Source: Flavobacteriales bacterium UBA5692 (GTDB taxonomy: Bacteria > Bacteroidota > Bacteroidia > Flavobacteriales_D > Sanyastnellaceae). Taken from it: DNA of 23,820 bases. Below the pieces are notes generated by a model that worked only from the letters and a program-made list of their open reading frames with translations, was not told the origin of the DNA and ran no database searches. The stretch spans positions 20,793-44,612 of the forward strand of contig DIHQ01000078.1 of NCBI GenBank assembly GCA_002420235.1, given 5' to 3'. The position numbers were made by a program, and so were the translations under genes. Positions 1 to 8,184 of the stretch are shown one piece after another; within the stretch, counting starts at the first letter, position 1; every line of letters begins with the position of its first letter.

Positions 1-22
1 CTACCAATTTCACCACACCCGC
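1..22 (-). tRNA. tRNA-Leu, 5' part only
   Basis: Read on the minus strand from position 22, the sequence gives a seven-base acceptor arm (GCGGGTG), T8, G9 and a D-arm beginning GTGAAATTGGTAG. This matches the start of bacterial leucine tRNAs. The rest, including anticodon and variable arm, lies beyond the window edge, so the isoacceptor cannot be named. A TAnnTTTG promoter box lies at 40-47 on the same strand. The Leu assignment rests on the D-arm pattern alone. Confidence 0.72.
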
Positions 23-39
23 CCACTCAGAAAGGGGTG

Positions 40-47
40 CAAAGGTA
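40..47 (-). promoter_or_regulatory. Bacteroidota -7 box for tRNA-Leu
   Basis: The minus strand reads TACCTTTG, an exact match to the Bacteroidota -7 consensus TAnnTTTG. It lies 18 bases before the tRNA 5' end, leaving room for a short leader. No clear -33 TTTG element is visible upstream. Confidence 0.6.
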
Positions 48-80
48 GGAATACGAATATTTCGATGGAACTTGCAGACG

Positions 81-1613
81 ATGAATTTCCGATTTCGCCA
101 TAAAAATTGGTCTTCCTCGCTCGTTTTGGGACTCTTTTGGGTTGGTCCGATACAGGCATTGGGACAAGAAAATGAGCCCATTCGCATTCAGATCTTGGAA
201 GCTGATGCGATCCTCCGTGACCGTTCTCAGCCTGATGTACAGCGTTTGATTGGCGGAGTGGTTCTGGGAATGGAGGACAGCCGGCTTCGTTGTGACAGTG
301 CATGGCGATACGAAAATGGAATTTTTCGGACCATGGGCGGTGTTTTTTTGACGGATGGCCCCCAAAGCTTGCGAGCTGACGAAATGGAATTGAACCCTGA
401 AACTCAATGGGTGCGAGCACGGTCAAGTGAAAACAGGCTAGTTCATTTGGATGCCGAGGCCGGTCAATTGACCTGCTCTTTGCTGCTTTACCATCTGAGG
501 CGTGAAGTGGCCCGAATGCCCGAAGGGGGTCGATTGCAAGACGCAGGAAGGTCGGTTGAATTTCAGCACGGAGAGTACCTGACGACAGAGCCACTGCTCA
601 TGCTTGGTGGTTCTGTGCGCATGGACAATGATGAGTACACGGTGGATTCTGATAGCTTGCATTGGCATGAAGCAATGGATCAATTTTCATTTCACGGCCC
701 TTCTTATTTGTGCACCACCGATGAGCGATTTGAATTGCACTGTAAAAGTGGTGAATTCGATGTGTTGACAGAATCAGGCTGGTTTGGAGGGGCCGGGTCT
801 CCCGGGGTTCAGTTGCGTAACGATGAAGTGTGGCTCAAGGCCGATAGCATTTATCTCCCTGCGGATAGTTTACTCCCGGCAGTTGCTGTGGGAGAGGTTG
901 ATATTACTGATACCATAGAGCAGTGGACCTTATCCGGGTATTATGCTGAGCGTTTGCAACTGGGTGGGGGGGGATTTGACGTTTGGGTAGCTGGAGAAGA
1001 GGGGCGTAGAGCAAGCTGGATTGAAAAAGCGGAGAAAGATACCCTGAGGTTGGTTGCGGATACTATTGTAGTAAGCGGCGGTTTCACCACGGTTTGGCCA
1101 TCGGTTTTGTTGAGCCAGGGGGATGCGTCGGCTTCTTGTGACACTTTGCTGTGGGACACTGATGCGGATCGCATTCAACTAAAGCAATCACCTAAGATGT
1201 GGATGGAGGGTTGGCTGATGCAATCCGACTCATTGGAATGGAATCTTTTGGATAATCGACCCAAGTCTCTTCGTGCAACAGGTCATGCCAGTTTAATGAT
1301 GCCAGTGGACAGTGGCGCATGCTTCCAACAAATTGCCGGCCGGGAAATTACTGGTCGATTTGAATCTGGCACTTTGGAAGCTATTTGGGTCAACGGCAAT
1401 GCGGAATCGGTCTATTTTGACACCGAAACAGACGTTCCATGCGAGGAATTCAACTTGTCGTTATGTAGCAAAATGCGAATGGACTTCGATGACGGTGAAG
1501 TCAAGCGAATCGTACTCCTCGACCAACCGGAAGGCAGATGGAAAGCCGGTGAAACTAAAGTTCCTGTTCTTGAGGGTTTAAACTGGGCCGTTGCGCCGGT
1601 GGTCAAGCGGTAG
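81..1613 (+). CDS. OstA/LptA-like exported protein
   Basis: A protein of about 510 residues with an N-terminal signal sequence (basic start, hydrophobic SLVLGLFWVG, then ALGQ). After it comes an OstA/LptA-like repeat pattern: beta segments such as LIGGVVLGMEDSRLRCDSAW and GGVFLTDGPQSLRADEMEL, the 'layer of Asp-Ser/Asp-Glu plus hydrophobic strand' pattern of the OstA-like N-terminal domain found in Bacteroidota. LptA-family proteins form a periplasmic beta-jellyroll bridge for lipopolysaccharide; this longer Bacteroidota type is presumed to act in the same export pathway, which is inference. ATG at 81 is preferred over an in-frame TTG at 72. Two envelope genes follow on the same strand. A G8 run at 966-973 lies inside the gene. 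Confidence 0.72.
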   Translation: MNFRFRHKNWSSSLVLGLFWVGPIQALGQENEPIRIQILEADAILRDRSQPDVQRLIGGVVLGMEDSRLRCDSAWRYENGIFRTMGGVFLTDGPQSLRADEMELNPETQWVRARSSENRLVHLDAEAGQLTCSLLLYHLRREVARMPEGGRLQDAGRSVEFQHGEYLTTEPLLMLGGSVRMDNDEYTVDSDSLHWHEAMDQFSFHGPSYLCTTDERFELHCKSGEFDVLTESGWFGGAGSPGVQLRNDEVWLKADSIYLPADSLLPAVAVGEVDITDTIEQWTLSGYYAERLQLGGGGFDVWVAGEEGRRASWIEKAEKDTLRLVADTIVVSGGFTTVWPSVLLSQGDASASCDTLLWDTDADRIQLKQSPKMWMEGWLMQSDSLEWNLLDNRPKSLRATGHASLMMPVDSGACFQQIAGREITGRFESGTLEAIWVNGNAESVYFDTETDVPCEEFNLSLCSKMRMDFDDGEVKRIVLLDQPEGRWKAGETKVPVLEGLNWAVAPVVKR

Positions 1614-1672
1614 TAAACGCGAGCACATTTCGTCGATTCAGCGCGAAGTTCACCTTCATCTTGCTTTTGCAG

Positions 1673-2401
1673 ATGGGGAATACTGTGTGGAGGATGAGTG
1701 GATTGTTTGCAGGGGTGATTTGTTCGCTAGTTAGCTTTGGACAACACCCAGGTTGGGTCCAAGGCTTGCCTTGGGTCCGTGCTAATGCATGGCAATTGCA
1801 ATTGTGGAGTGCAGGGGAAACGGTTTCCTTTCAGCATCAAGTGCTTCTGTCATCTGACTGGTCGCTTGTCTCAAGCTTCACTCAAATTGGAAGCTCGAGC
1901 CGTTGGGCTTTTTGTGCTGGTACCAAAATCCGGTTGTCTAAAAATCTGATGGCTCAGATGCGAGCAGGTTGCGTAGCTCGAAGATGGGCCACAATCGAGG
2001 GTGCTCGTAGCACACTTCGTCCCAACTTTCATCTGCTCCTGAGAGGCAATGGAGGTGAAGGCCGTACTGTTATACTTGCCTTTGCCTTTATCCCGGAAGG
2101 CCAGCTACCTCGTATTCAGGCAAGAGAAGAGCTGGTAATTCAGCTAAATGTTTTTGCCGAACGCCATGGACAGCGTATTCAGGCTCGTTGTACTTGGACC
2201 CCTGCTGGATTGGCCTTGGCTTGGCGGTGGTTCAAAAGACTTAATGAGCGGTCGAGGTTAGGGCTGAGCTGGCGAATGCTTCCTGGATACTTTGGGATTC
2301 ACGGAACTCATGAACTCAGAACTCATCAGTTATCCTTTGGGCTGCTTCGTGGGCTACACCAGCACGGATTTTGCCTCACAATTGGACTAGAAGCGTGTTG
2401 A
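1673..2401 (+). CDS. exported protein of unknown function, probably beta-rich outer-membrane protein
   Basis: I do not recognise this 242-residue protein. It has a likely signal peptide (MGNTVWR, then hydrophobic GLFAGVICSLVSFG, then Q). The remainder is rich in alternating polar/hydrophobic strands and in Arg and Trp, and ends in a strand-like segment (HGFCLTIGLEAC), as in small outer-membrane barrels. In-frame ATGs exist at 1673 and 1694 and a TTG at 1661; 1673 is chosen because it gives the signal peptide a positively charged start. It lies 59 bases after the OstA-like gene, and its stop overlaps the TTG start of the next gene, suggesting translational coupling and a joint role with that barrel protein. 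Confidence 0.6.
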   Translation: MGNTVWRMSGLFAGVICSLVSFGQHPGWVQGLPWVRANAWQLQLWSAGETVSFQHQVLLSSDWSLVSSFTQIGSSSRWAFCAGTKIRLSKNLMAQMRAGCVARRWATIEGARSTLRPNFHLLLRGNGGEGRTVILAFAFIPEGQLPRIQAREELVIQLNVFAERHGQRIQARCTWTPAGLALAWRWFKRLNERSRLGLSWRMLPGYFGIHGTHELRTHQLSFGLLRGLHQHGFCLTIGLEAC

Positions 2402-3906
2402 AGTTTGTTAAGGTGTCTTTTGTGCGGATGATGCTTTGGCTTATGGCGGTTTGGGGTCTGTTTGAACCACTCGTAGCGCAGTGGCAGGAGTTGGATTTTG
2501 AACTTGCCGAGCAAGTGAATTCAGGGTGGCTCAGTAGACGGGAGCATATTCAAATTCTTGATCACGTAGAACGCACTGGCCCGCCAATTGCCGTCGAAGA
2601 AGCTTGGGCCATTGATGGCTTAACGCATGGGGCTGTTGAGTTATTGATGAATAGTGCGGAGTGGCAGCGCCTCGTCAATCAAGCAAAAGTCGAGGCAATT
2701 GGCAAAGGTCAATCGGTTGAATCACGTTATGAATTGGGATCGGGGCTGCACTCAATTCGTCTTCGAAATCCCGGCAAATGGGGATTGCGTTGGGACCGTA
2801 CAACGACAGTTATTTCGGGTTATGTTCATTCTTTGTTCGGTAGGAGTCGACGATGGAATGCGCTTATCGGCGGGCATCGGTTGGGATGGGGCAATCGAAC
2901 ATTGGTTGGCGAAGGCGGCTTTTATACTGGCTTGGATGCTCCCTCTTTTGCCTTACCTGTTCAGTACGGCTTCGTTCCCTCATGGAGCATAGAGGGGAAG
3001 GATTCACGGCGTGGAATTGGCCTGCATCGGGATGGAAATATTGCTTCTACGCTGAGCCTGGATATAGGTAATAGGGACTTTGCCGCAGTTGTTTGCGGCA
3101 GGGGTCAAAGCGGTATTATTGCTCGTATGGCAGGCGGCAATCCATCGGCTACTGTTTTTGCACACAGGTTTTGGGGCATGCATCATTGGATTATAGAAGC
3201 CGGTCGATTACAACGTGGATGGGCATGGAGTGGGGCATGCCAATGGATGAAAGAACGGGACAGTGAGGCGCGGTTAAAATTTGAGGCACTCAAACCAGAT
3301 GGCCGCATTGGCTTGGATTGGGAAGCATCAGTAGGAGGAGAATGGAGGGTGGCGCAATGCATATTTCGATGGCACGTAGAATGGGAAAACAGCGGCGAAT
3401 TTCATCCTATATGGTTAAAGTTTAAACGAGAATGGCCAGGTGGTCAAACTGCGGAAGTGCAATGGCGAGCAGCCCAGTCACGTGATTTGGAGATGGGTAG
3501 GAAGCAGCGATTGGAATTTCGAGGGCAGTGGAAGTCGGATTCCGTGGCTATCCGATTTTTAATTGTTCCGTTCGCTGATGCTCAGGCACCTGGTGCGGTG
3601 AGCGCTTTTCTTTCTTGCAAATTTGGCAATTGGAGGCTGAAGCAAAGCTATTCCGTCTGGGCCATTGACACCGGTCGACGCGCTTATATCTCCGAGCCCA
3701 ATTGGAGCGGCTCATCTTATCGAATGATTACGGGTACAGGACACCGATTGTCTTCAGTTGTACAATGCGAGCACCCTACAGGCTTAACTTGGCTTTTGGC
3801 TGTTGTGCGTTCCAATGTTCCAACCGAAGCGGAATCCGTCCAGGATATGTTGACATTGACCTCTGCACAAACTGAATTGAGGCTGTCGCTTCGCTTGAGC
3901 ATGTGA
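2398..3906 (+). CDS. helix-hairpin-helix / outer-membrane beta-barrel protein (ComEA-like N-terminus)
   Basis: With the TTG start at 2398 the 502-residue product begins with a good signal peptide: basic MKFVKVSFVR, a hydrophobic core, and cleavage near LVAQ at about residue 28. This TTG overlaps the preceding TGA as TTGA. ATGs at 2428 and 2431 are alternatives, but they lose the charged start. Residues about 44-85 (HIQILDHVERTGPP, EEAWAIDGL, VELLM) resemble the second helix-hairpin-helix of Bacteroidota proteins that join an HHH segment to a barrel. The part about residues 100-200 (LIGGHRLGWGNRTLVGEGGF) matches their 'GDY.L.FGQGL' region. The rest is strand-rich and very Trp-rich. The usual first HHH repeat seems missing. 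The function of this family is unknown to me. Confidence 0.5.
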   Translation: MKFVKVSFVRMMLWLMAVWGLFEPLVAQWQELDFELAEQVNSGWLSRREHIQILDHVERTGPPIAVEEAWAIDGLTHGAVELLMNSAEWQRLVNQAKVEAIGKGQSVESRYELGSGLHSIRLRNPGKWGLRWDRTTTVISGYVHSLFGRSRRWNALIGGHRLGWGNRTLVGEGGFYTGLDAPSFALPVQYGFVPSWSIEGKDSRRGIGLHRDGNIASTLSLDIGNRDFAAVVCGRGQSGIIARMAGGNPSATVFAHRFWGMHHWIIEAGRLQRGWAWSGACQWMKERDSEARLKFEALKPDGRIGLDWEASVGGEWRVAQCIFRWHVEWENSGEFHPIWLKFKREWPGGQTAEVQWRAAQSRDLEMGRKQRLEFRGQWKSDSVAIRFLIVPFADAQAPGAVSAFLSCKFGNWRLKQSYSVWAIDTGRRAYISEPNWSGSSYRMITGTGHRLSSVVQCEHPTGLTWLLAVVRSNVPTEAESVQDMLTLTSAQTELRLSLRLSM

Positions 3907-3909
3907 CGC

Positions 3910-3917
3910 TATCTTAG
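3910..3917 (+). promoter_or_regulatory. possible -7 box for efp
   Basis: TATCTTAG is one mismatch from TAnnTTTG. It sits 18 bases before the efp ATG and just after the stop of the preceding gene. No good -33 element is visible, so read-through from the upstream operon is equally possible. Confidence 0.3.
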
Positions 3918-3935
3918 CCAAAAGATTCGTGACCA

Positions 3936-4502
3936 ATGGCAACTACCTCTGATATCAAGAATGGGCTCGTGCTGAACCACAATAACGGCTTGTGGCAGAT
4001 CATAGAGTTCCTGCATGTCAAACCGGGTAAAGGAGCTGCATTTGTCCGTACGAAATTGAAGAATTTGCAAACGGGAAAGGTGGTTGATCACACTTTTAAT
4101 TCCGGAGTAAAAATTGACCCAGTTCGAATTGAGACACGCGAGTACCAGTACCTTTACAACGACGATCAAAGCTTCTTTTTTATGAATCTCCAGTCGTTCG
4201 AACAAATTCCGATTGAGCAGCATGTCATCAATGCACCGGAATTTTTAAAGGATGGGTTGATTTGTCAATTGCAATTTCATGCTGATGAGGAACGCGTTTT
4301 AAGCTGTGACTTGCCTGCGCATATCGAGGCTGAGATTACATATACAGAGCCGGGAATTAAAGGGGATACGGCGACGAATACGCTCAAGCCAGCAACCACG
4401 GACACTGGAGTCGAAATTCGTGTGCCGTTGTTCATTGATATTGGGGATTACGTAAAGGTTGATACTAGAAACAAAGAATACGTCGAGCGCGTAAAAAAGT
4501 AA
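3936..4502 (+). CDS. efp: elongation factor P
   Basis: This 188-residue protein has the normal length and three-domain layout of EF-P, which binds stalled ribosomes between the P and E sites and promotes peptide bonds at polyproline stretches. The N-terminal KOW-like domain carries the conserved loop KPGKGAAFVRTK, with Lys32 at the tip position that is modified in many bacteria. The C-terminal OB part ends in the typical VPLFIDIGDYVKVDTR signature. No modification enzyme (EpmA/EpmB, EarP) is in the window, so the modification state of Lys32 cannot be told. The ATG at 3936 gives the expected start. The phosphatase gene begins 4 bases after its stop, so the two are probably cotranscribed. Confidence 0.97.
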   Translation: MATTSDIKNGLVLNHNNGLWQIIEFLHVKPGKGAAFVRTKLKNLQTGKVVDHTFNSGVKIDPVRIETREYQYLYNDDQSFFFMNLQSFEQIPIEQHVINAPEFLKDGLICQLQFHADEERVLSCDLPAHIEAEITYTEPGIKGDTATNTLKPATTDTGVEIRVPLFIDIGDYVKVDTRNKEYVERVKK

Positions 4503-4506
4503 CGAA

Positions 4507-5727
4507 ATGGCCCACAGTGTCGAACGGCTTGAGCAGCGGCTCGAAGTTCAAGATTATAAGCTTAATGCGTTACTCGATGTAACTCAGGGCATCAATGCGC
4601 GTGCAACTGAGGAGGAATTATTGGAACAGTACCGTGTCACCTTAGGAGAAAATCTTGGGATTCACCGTCTTGTCTTGTATGCCAACGACAATGGGTGGAA
4701 GTGTTTGTTAACTCATGGTATAGCGGGCGAAATCCCAGCATTATTGGATCCGTCTTTTTTTGACCAAGGTGGCCAGGTAAGACTCCATTCTTCACAGGGA
4801 AATGAAAACTTTGATGTAGTGATACCGGTACTCCACGATGAGCAGCCACTGGCGTATCTGCTTGCTGGCGATACAGAGGAAGGTAAAGGGGTGAGCCCGG
4901 TGGTTAAGCACTTGCGATTCATAGAATTGTTGACCAATGTGTTGATTGTTGCCCTGCAGAACAAGCAACTTGAGCTCGATCGGATTCGTCAAGAAGCCAC
5001 TCGCCGTGAACTGGAGTTGGCAGCGGATCTTCAATCCATGCTAGTGCCGGCAGAGTGGCCAAGCGACCGTGACGTTGATGTTGCCGCCTTCTACAAACCA
5101 CACTTAGAAGTTGGTGGAGACTATTACGATGTCTTCTCCGTCGATGATGACCACTTGGTGTTTTGCATGGCAGATGTAAGCGGAAAAGGGATTGCTGCCG
5201 CCTTTCTCATGTCAAATTTTCAGGCCAATCTCCGAGCGATTTTCCAATACGAACCTAGCGATTTAGCCAAAGTTGTAAAGCAATTGAATAAGCGCGTGAT
5301 GGATAATGCAAAAGGCGAAAAATACATCACCTTATTTGCAGCTGTTTACAATCGCAGGAACCAGACCATTCAATACATCAATTGCGGACATAATCCGCCG
5401 GTTTTGATGTCAGCCGACGGATCAACCCAGCGACTTGAACTAGGTTGTTGCGGCTTGGGCATGTTCCGAGACATTCCGTCCATCCAATCTGGAACGCTGA
5501 GCATTCGGTCAGGTGCGACCCTCCTGTGTTATACCGATGGCCTTGTTGAGCAAGAGAATTCAGATGATGTGCCATTCGGCATGCAGCGCATGGAGGAAAT
5601 CGTCCGTGAACGACGCGGGATGCCTGTAAATGCTGTGCAAGAAGCGTTAATTGAAGCTGTCAGAACATTCAAAGGTGCCGAACCTAGTTTCGACGACACG
5701 GCACTTATGGTGGTCCGATTCAAGTGA
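4507..5727 (+). CDS. GAF-domain SpoIIE/RsbU-type protein serine phosphatase
   Basis: This 406-residue cytoplasmic protein has an N-terminal coiled segment, a GAF-like sensory domain (about residues 20-150), a linker helix (150-180) and a C-terminal PP2C/SpoIIE phosphatase domain (about 185-405). The metal-binding acidic residues are present: GGDYYD (D205), ADVSGKG (D223), YTDGL (D344) and FDDTAL (D396/D397). GHNPPVL at 294-300 is also typical. Such enzymes dephosphorylate anti-sigma-factor antagonists or similar STAS proteins in partner-switching; no STAS or anti-sigma gene is nearby, so the substrate is unknown. It follows efp by 4 bases. Its 3' end overlaps the convergent polymerase gene by 8 bases, with no intrinsic terminator seen. 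Confidence 0.9.
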   Translation: MAHSVERLEQRLEVQDYKLNALLDVTQGINARATEEELLEQYRVTLGENLGIHRLVLYANDNGWKCLLTHGIAGEIPALLDPSFFDQGGQVRLHSSQGNENFDVVIPVLHDEQPLAYLLAGDTEEGKGVSPVVKHLRFIELLTNVLIVALQNKQLELDRIRQEATRRELELAADLQSMLVPAEWPSDRDVDVAAFYKPHLEVGGDYYDVFSVDDDHLVFCMADVSGKGIAAAFLMSNFQANLRAIFQYEPSDLAKVVKQLNKRVMDNAKGEKYITLFAAVYNRRNQTIQYINCGHNPPVLMSADGSTQRLELGCCGLGMFRDIPSIQSGTLSIRSGATLLCYTDGLVEQENSDDVPFGMQRMEEIVRERRGMPVNAVQEALIEAVRTFKGAEPSFDDTALMVVRFK

Positions 5728-7165
5728 TTGCTGCCCCCCTTTTTTTCGCACCTGCATCACCGGTCAGATTCCAAACCATGAGTAGGGCTAAAAAGCCCCA
5801 AAACAGCGCGCTGGCTTTGTCGGTGTCTAAGTAGTTGTTTAGCACCCCGTGCACAAAATAAGTCATCAGGCCCAAGAAGACACCCATGGCTAGGTTGCGT
5901 TGGTCCTCATCATAAAGTTGGGTTTGCACTCGGAATCCTAGATGCAAGCAGAATCCCAGTAATCCCAATGCGAAGACCATACCCATAACACCTTGCTCGG
6001 CAAGCGGTCCGAGGTACTCGCTGTGGGCATTGCCTCCATCAGCATTATTGGTGCTGATGATCGTTCGGTCTTCGGACCTCTGAAACGGTGCGTAAACGAA
6101 TTGGAAGGTCCCCGGGCCCCAGCCAATGAGCGGGCGTTCTTGGAACATTGCTATGGCGCAATTCCAACGATTGAGACGCTCCAAGTTTGATGCGTCGCTG
6201 GATACATTGGAGATCGATTCCACATGCTCTGTGAGGTTGTCAGAAGAGTCTTGTTCGTTTTTTTGAAGCTGAATCAATAGTGCGTCTTGAGCTACCCATA
6301 GGAACCCAGCAACCAATACCATTGCACTGATCAGTGTCCGGAGCCGAACCCCGAGCTTCATGATAACGAACAATGCGCCCACCGCCACCAAAGAAACCCA
6401 TGCCGCCCGTGTGTATGAAAAAATCATTCCCGTTATCAAAATAGCCAGAACTCCGAGTAGAGCTAGGCGCAAGAAGGCTGAGAATCGCCTCCAGGTAAGC
6501 AGGGCAAGCACCGGGGGTATGACCATGGCCAGGGCTGCGCCATAGGACGTATGGTCTTTATAAAATGGATTCATAACCCAGTGACCCGCGTCTTTTTCAA
6601 AGCCAAACCCTGCATGTCGAATTAAAGTGTATACGATTATGATGCAAAGCGGAACGGCGTAGGCAAAAATAAATTGATGCCTGAACTCAGGAGTGTGGAG
6701 GAACAAATGGCCACAGAAGAAGAAAAAACCAACGATGAACCACAGTCGCGCGATCAGAAACTTGAATGAAACCAAGGGGTACTCACTCACTAAAGCCGTA
6801 AGTAAAATCCACACCAAGGACCCGGCTATCCAATACGTCAAAGGGTGGCGCAAAAGGCGCTGGTCCACAGGGAAGCCTCGCATCGAGCGCAAAATGAACA
6901 GCAGTAGCAGACCGGCCAACAGCGGTTCGGTGGGCAGATAGATACCCAATCCGCCAATTTCCATATCCTCGAGGTTCAGGCTCAATGGGACAGCAGCGAC
7001 GAGGAAAAGGAGCAAAATATCCAACCGCGTGAAGGCCATGATAATCCCGGCTGCGGCCATTGGCACCAAAGCTATCCATGGAAAATCACGGTACACGCCC
7101 AGCATGACCACAGCTGTGAAAGCCCCGGTCAACAGCAATGGCCAGTTTGTTCGGAGAAAAGACAC
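5720..7165 (-). CDS. O-antigen ligase/polymerase (Wzy/WaaL) family membrane protein
   Basis: A 481-residue protein with about 11-12 hydrophobic segments and the Wzy_C/O-antigen ligase signature: SYTRAAWVSL, then a large periplasmic loop (QKNEQDSSDN, ERLNRWNCAI), then RPLIGWGPGTF and NAHSEYLGPLAEQG. Such enzymes polymerise undecaprenyl-linked repeat units or join the finished glycan to lipid A or other acceptors in the periplasm; sequence alone does not separate the two. Translation starts at a GTG (7163-7165), three bases after the stop of the Wzz-like gene, indicating coupling. The last codons contain an A7G6 homopolymer (forward 5734-5746). The 3' end overlaps the phosphatase gene by 8 bases. 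Confidence 0.88.
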   Translation of the reverse strand: MSFLRTNWPLLLTGAFTAVVMLGVYRDFPWIALVPMAAAGIIMAFTRLDILLLFLVAAVPLSLNLEDMEIGGLGIYLPTEPLLAGLLLLFILRSMRGFPVDQRLLRHPLTYWIAGSLVWILLTALVSEYPLVSFKFLIARLWFIVGFFFFCGHLFLHTPEFRHQFIFAYAVPLCIIIVYTLIRHAGFGFEKDAGHWVMNPFYKDHTSYGAALAMVIPPVLALLTWRRFSAFLRLALLGVLAILITGMIFSYTRAAWVSLVAVGALFVIMKLGVRLRTLISAMVLVAGFLWVAQDALLIQLQKNEQDSSDNLTEHVESISNVSSDASNLERLNRWNCAIAMFQERPLIGWGPGTFQFVYAPFQRSEDRTIISTNNADGGNAHSEYLGPLAEQGVMGMVFALGLLGFCLHLGFRVQTQLYDEDQRNLAMGVFLGLMTYFVHGVLNNYLDTDKASALFWGFLALLMVWNLTGDAGAKKRGAAIT

Positions 7166-7168
7166 AGG

Positions 7169-8170
7169 CTATGCCGAAGAGGAGTCCTTGAGATTTTCTG
7201 CTGCGAGGAGCGCGAGGAGTGCAAACATTAAAGTACTTGCCACGCCCATGACAACGATGAGCCATCGAATCGGCTTAGACTTTTTATCTGCGGGTGCCGC
7301 GTAATCCACCACGAAAGCGGAGGGCATTTGAGTTTCCGCATCAAGCTTCATCAATTCGAATCGCTTCTTAAGGATGGCTTCCCGCTCGTATGCGGCTTCG
7401 ATGAGGTTCGAGAGCTTGTTAAATTGGTTCGCGTAGTTCGAAATCTCCGACATCTGCTTGCGAATTTTCTCCGCGTTTCCCGGCAAGCCCTTCGCAATTG
7501 CGGTGGCGTACTGTTCATTCAACCCCTCGATCTGGGTAGCAAAGTCGTACACACCCAAGCCGTACAACTGCCCCAAGTCGTCTTCCATAGTGGTGATTTC
7601 CTGCTGAACCTGTTCTAGGGAACTTTTAGCATAACCAAGTGCTTCTCTCGCACGGTCATTGCGAAGTTGGTTCGCTACGGAGTCAGCAAAGAATGCGATG
7701 TCGTTGGCCATGTCTGCAGCCCGCTGCGGTTCGCGATCCATGACACTGACTTCGATAGAGCCGTATCGCGTGAGGCGGGCATCGACATTAGAGTTGTATT
7801 CCTTTCCCAGCAACGCTTGAGCTCCGGATTGGCCTTTGTCAATGTCATAGTGCATCCAAAGGTCGTACTTCTGGATGATGCGGTTGCGGATGCGGTCGGA
7901 ATTGAGGATTTGGAGTAAGCGCTCAGCGTCTTCTGTTTCCCCGTATTCGAGGAGGTCGTTGCGCTTGATTTCCTCGTAAAATTGTTCTCCAATCGAATGC
8001 TGCGGCGTCGCGAACATGACCACGGTTGATTTGAATTGCTCCTCCATTATCAATGCGACAGAGGAAGATAGCACCGCAGCACCGACACCGATGGTAATAA
8101 ACGTTTTCAACCGATCATAAATGAACCTTAGAAGGTGCGTAGAGTTGAGTTGGGAATCATAAAAGCTCAT
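7169..8170 (-). CDS. Wzz-type polysaccharide chain-length determinant protein
   Basis: This 333-residue inner-membrane protein has the Wzz layout: a transmembrane helix near residues 23-45, a long periplasmic part with predicted coiled coil (about 160-275; LEQVQQEITTMEDDLGQLYG and following), and a second transmembrane helix near 302-325 preceded by the Pro-containing AAPADKKSKPIRW. It has no C-terminal tyrosine kinase domain. Wzz proteins set the length of polymerised surface glycans together with the Wzy polymerase, which here is encoded immediately downstream. The ATG at 8168-8170 is clear. The flippase stop lies 14 bases upstream, so flippase, Wzz and Wzy form one minus-strand operon. Confidence 0.85.
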   Translation of the reverse strand: MSFYDSQLNSTHLLRFIYDRLKTFITIGVGAAVLSSSVALIMEEQFKSTVVMFATPQHSIGEQFYEEIKRNDLLEYGETEDAERLLQILNSDRIRNRIIQKYDLWMHYDIDKGQSGAQALLGKEYNSNVDARLTRYGSIEVSVMDREPQRAADMANDIAFFADSVANQLRNDRAREALGYAKSSLEQVQQEITTMEDDLGQLYGLGVYDFATQIEGLNEQYATAIAKGLPGNAEKIRKQMSEISNYANQFNKLSNLIEAAYEREAILKKRFELMKLDAETQMPSAFVVDYAAPADKKSKPIRWLIVVMGVASTLMFALLALLAAENLKDSSSA

Positions 8171-8184
8171 GAAGTGGGAATCGA

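Noticed and set aside
10..594. Open frame of 194 codons on the minus strand opposite the OstA-like gene
   Set aside because: It lies antisense to a well-supported gene and its translation shows no recognisable domain, so it is a shadow frame.
5786..5799. Hairpin GGGCT/AGCCC as terminator of the polysaccharide operon
   Set aside because: The stem is only 5 bp, lies inside the coding region and has no T-run on either side.
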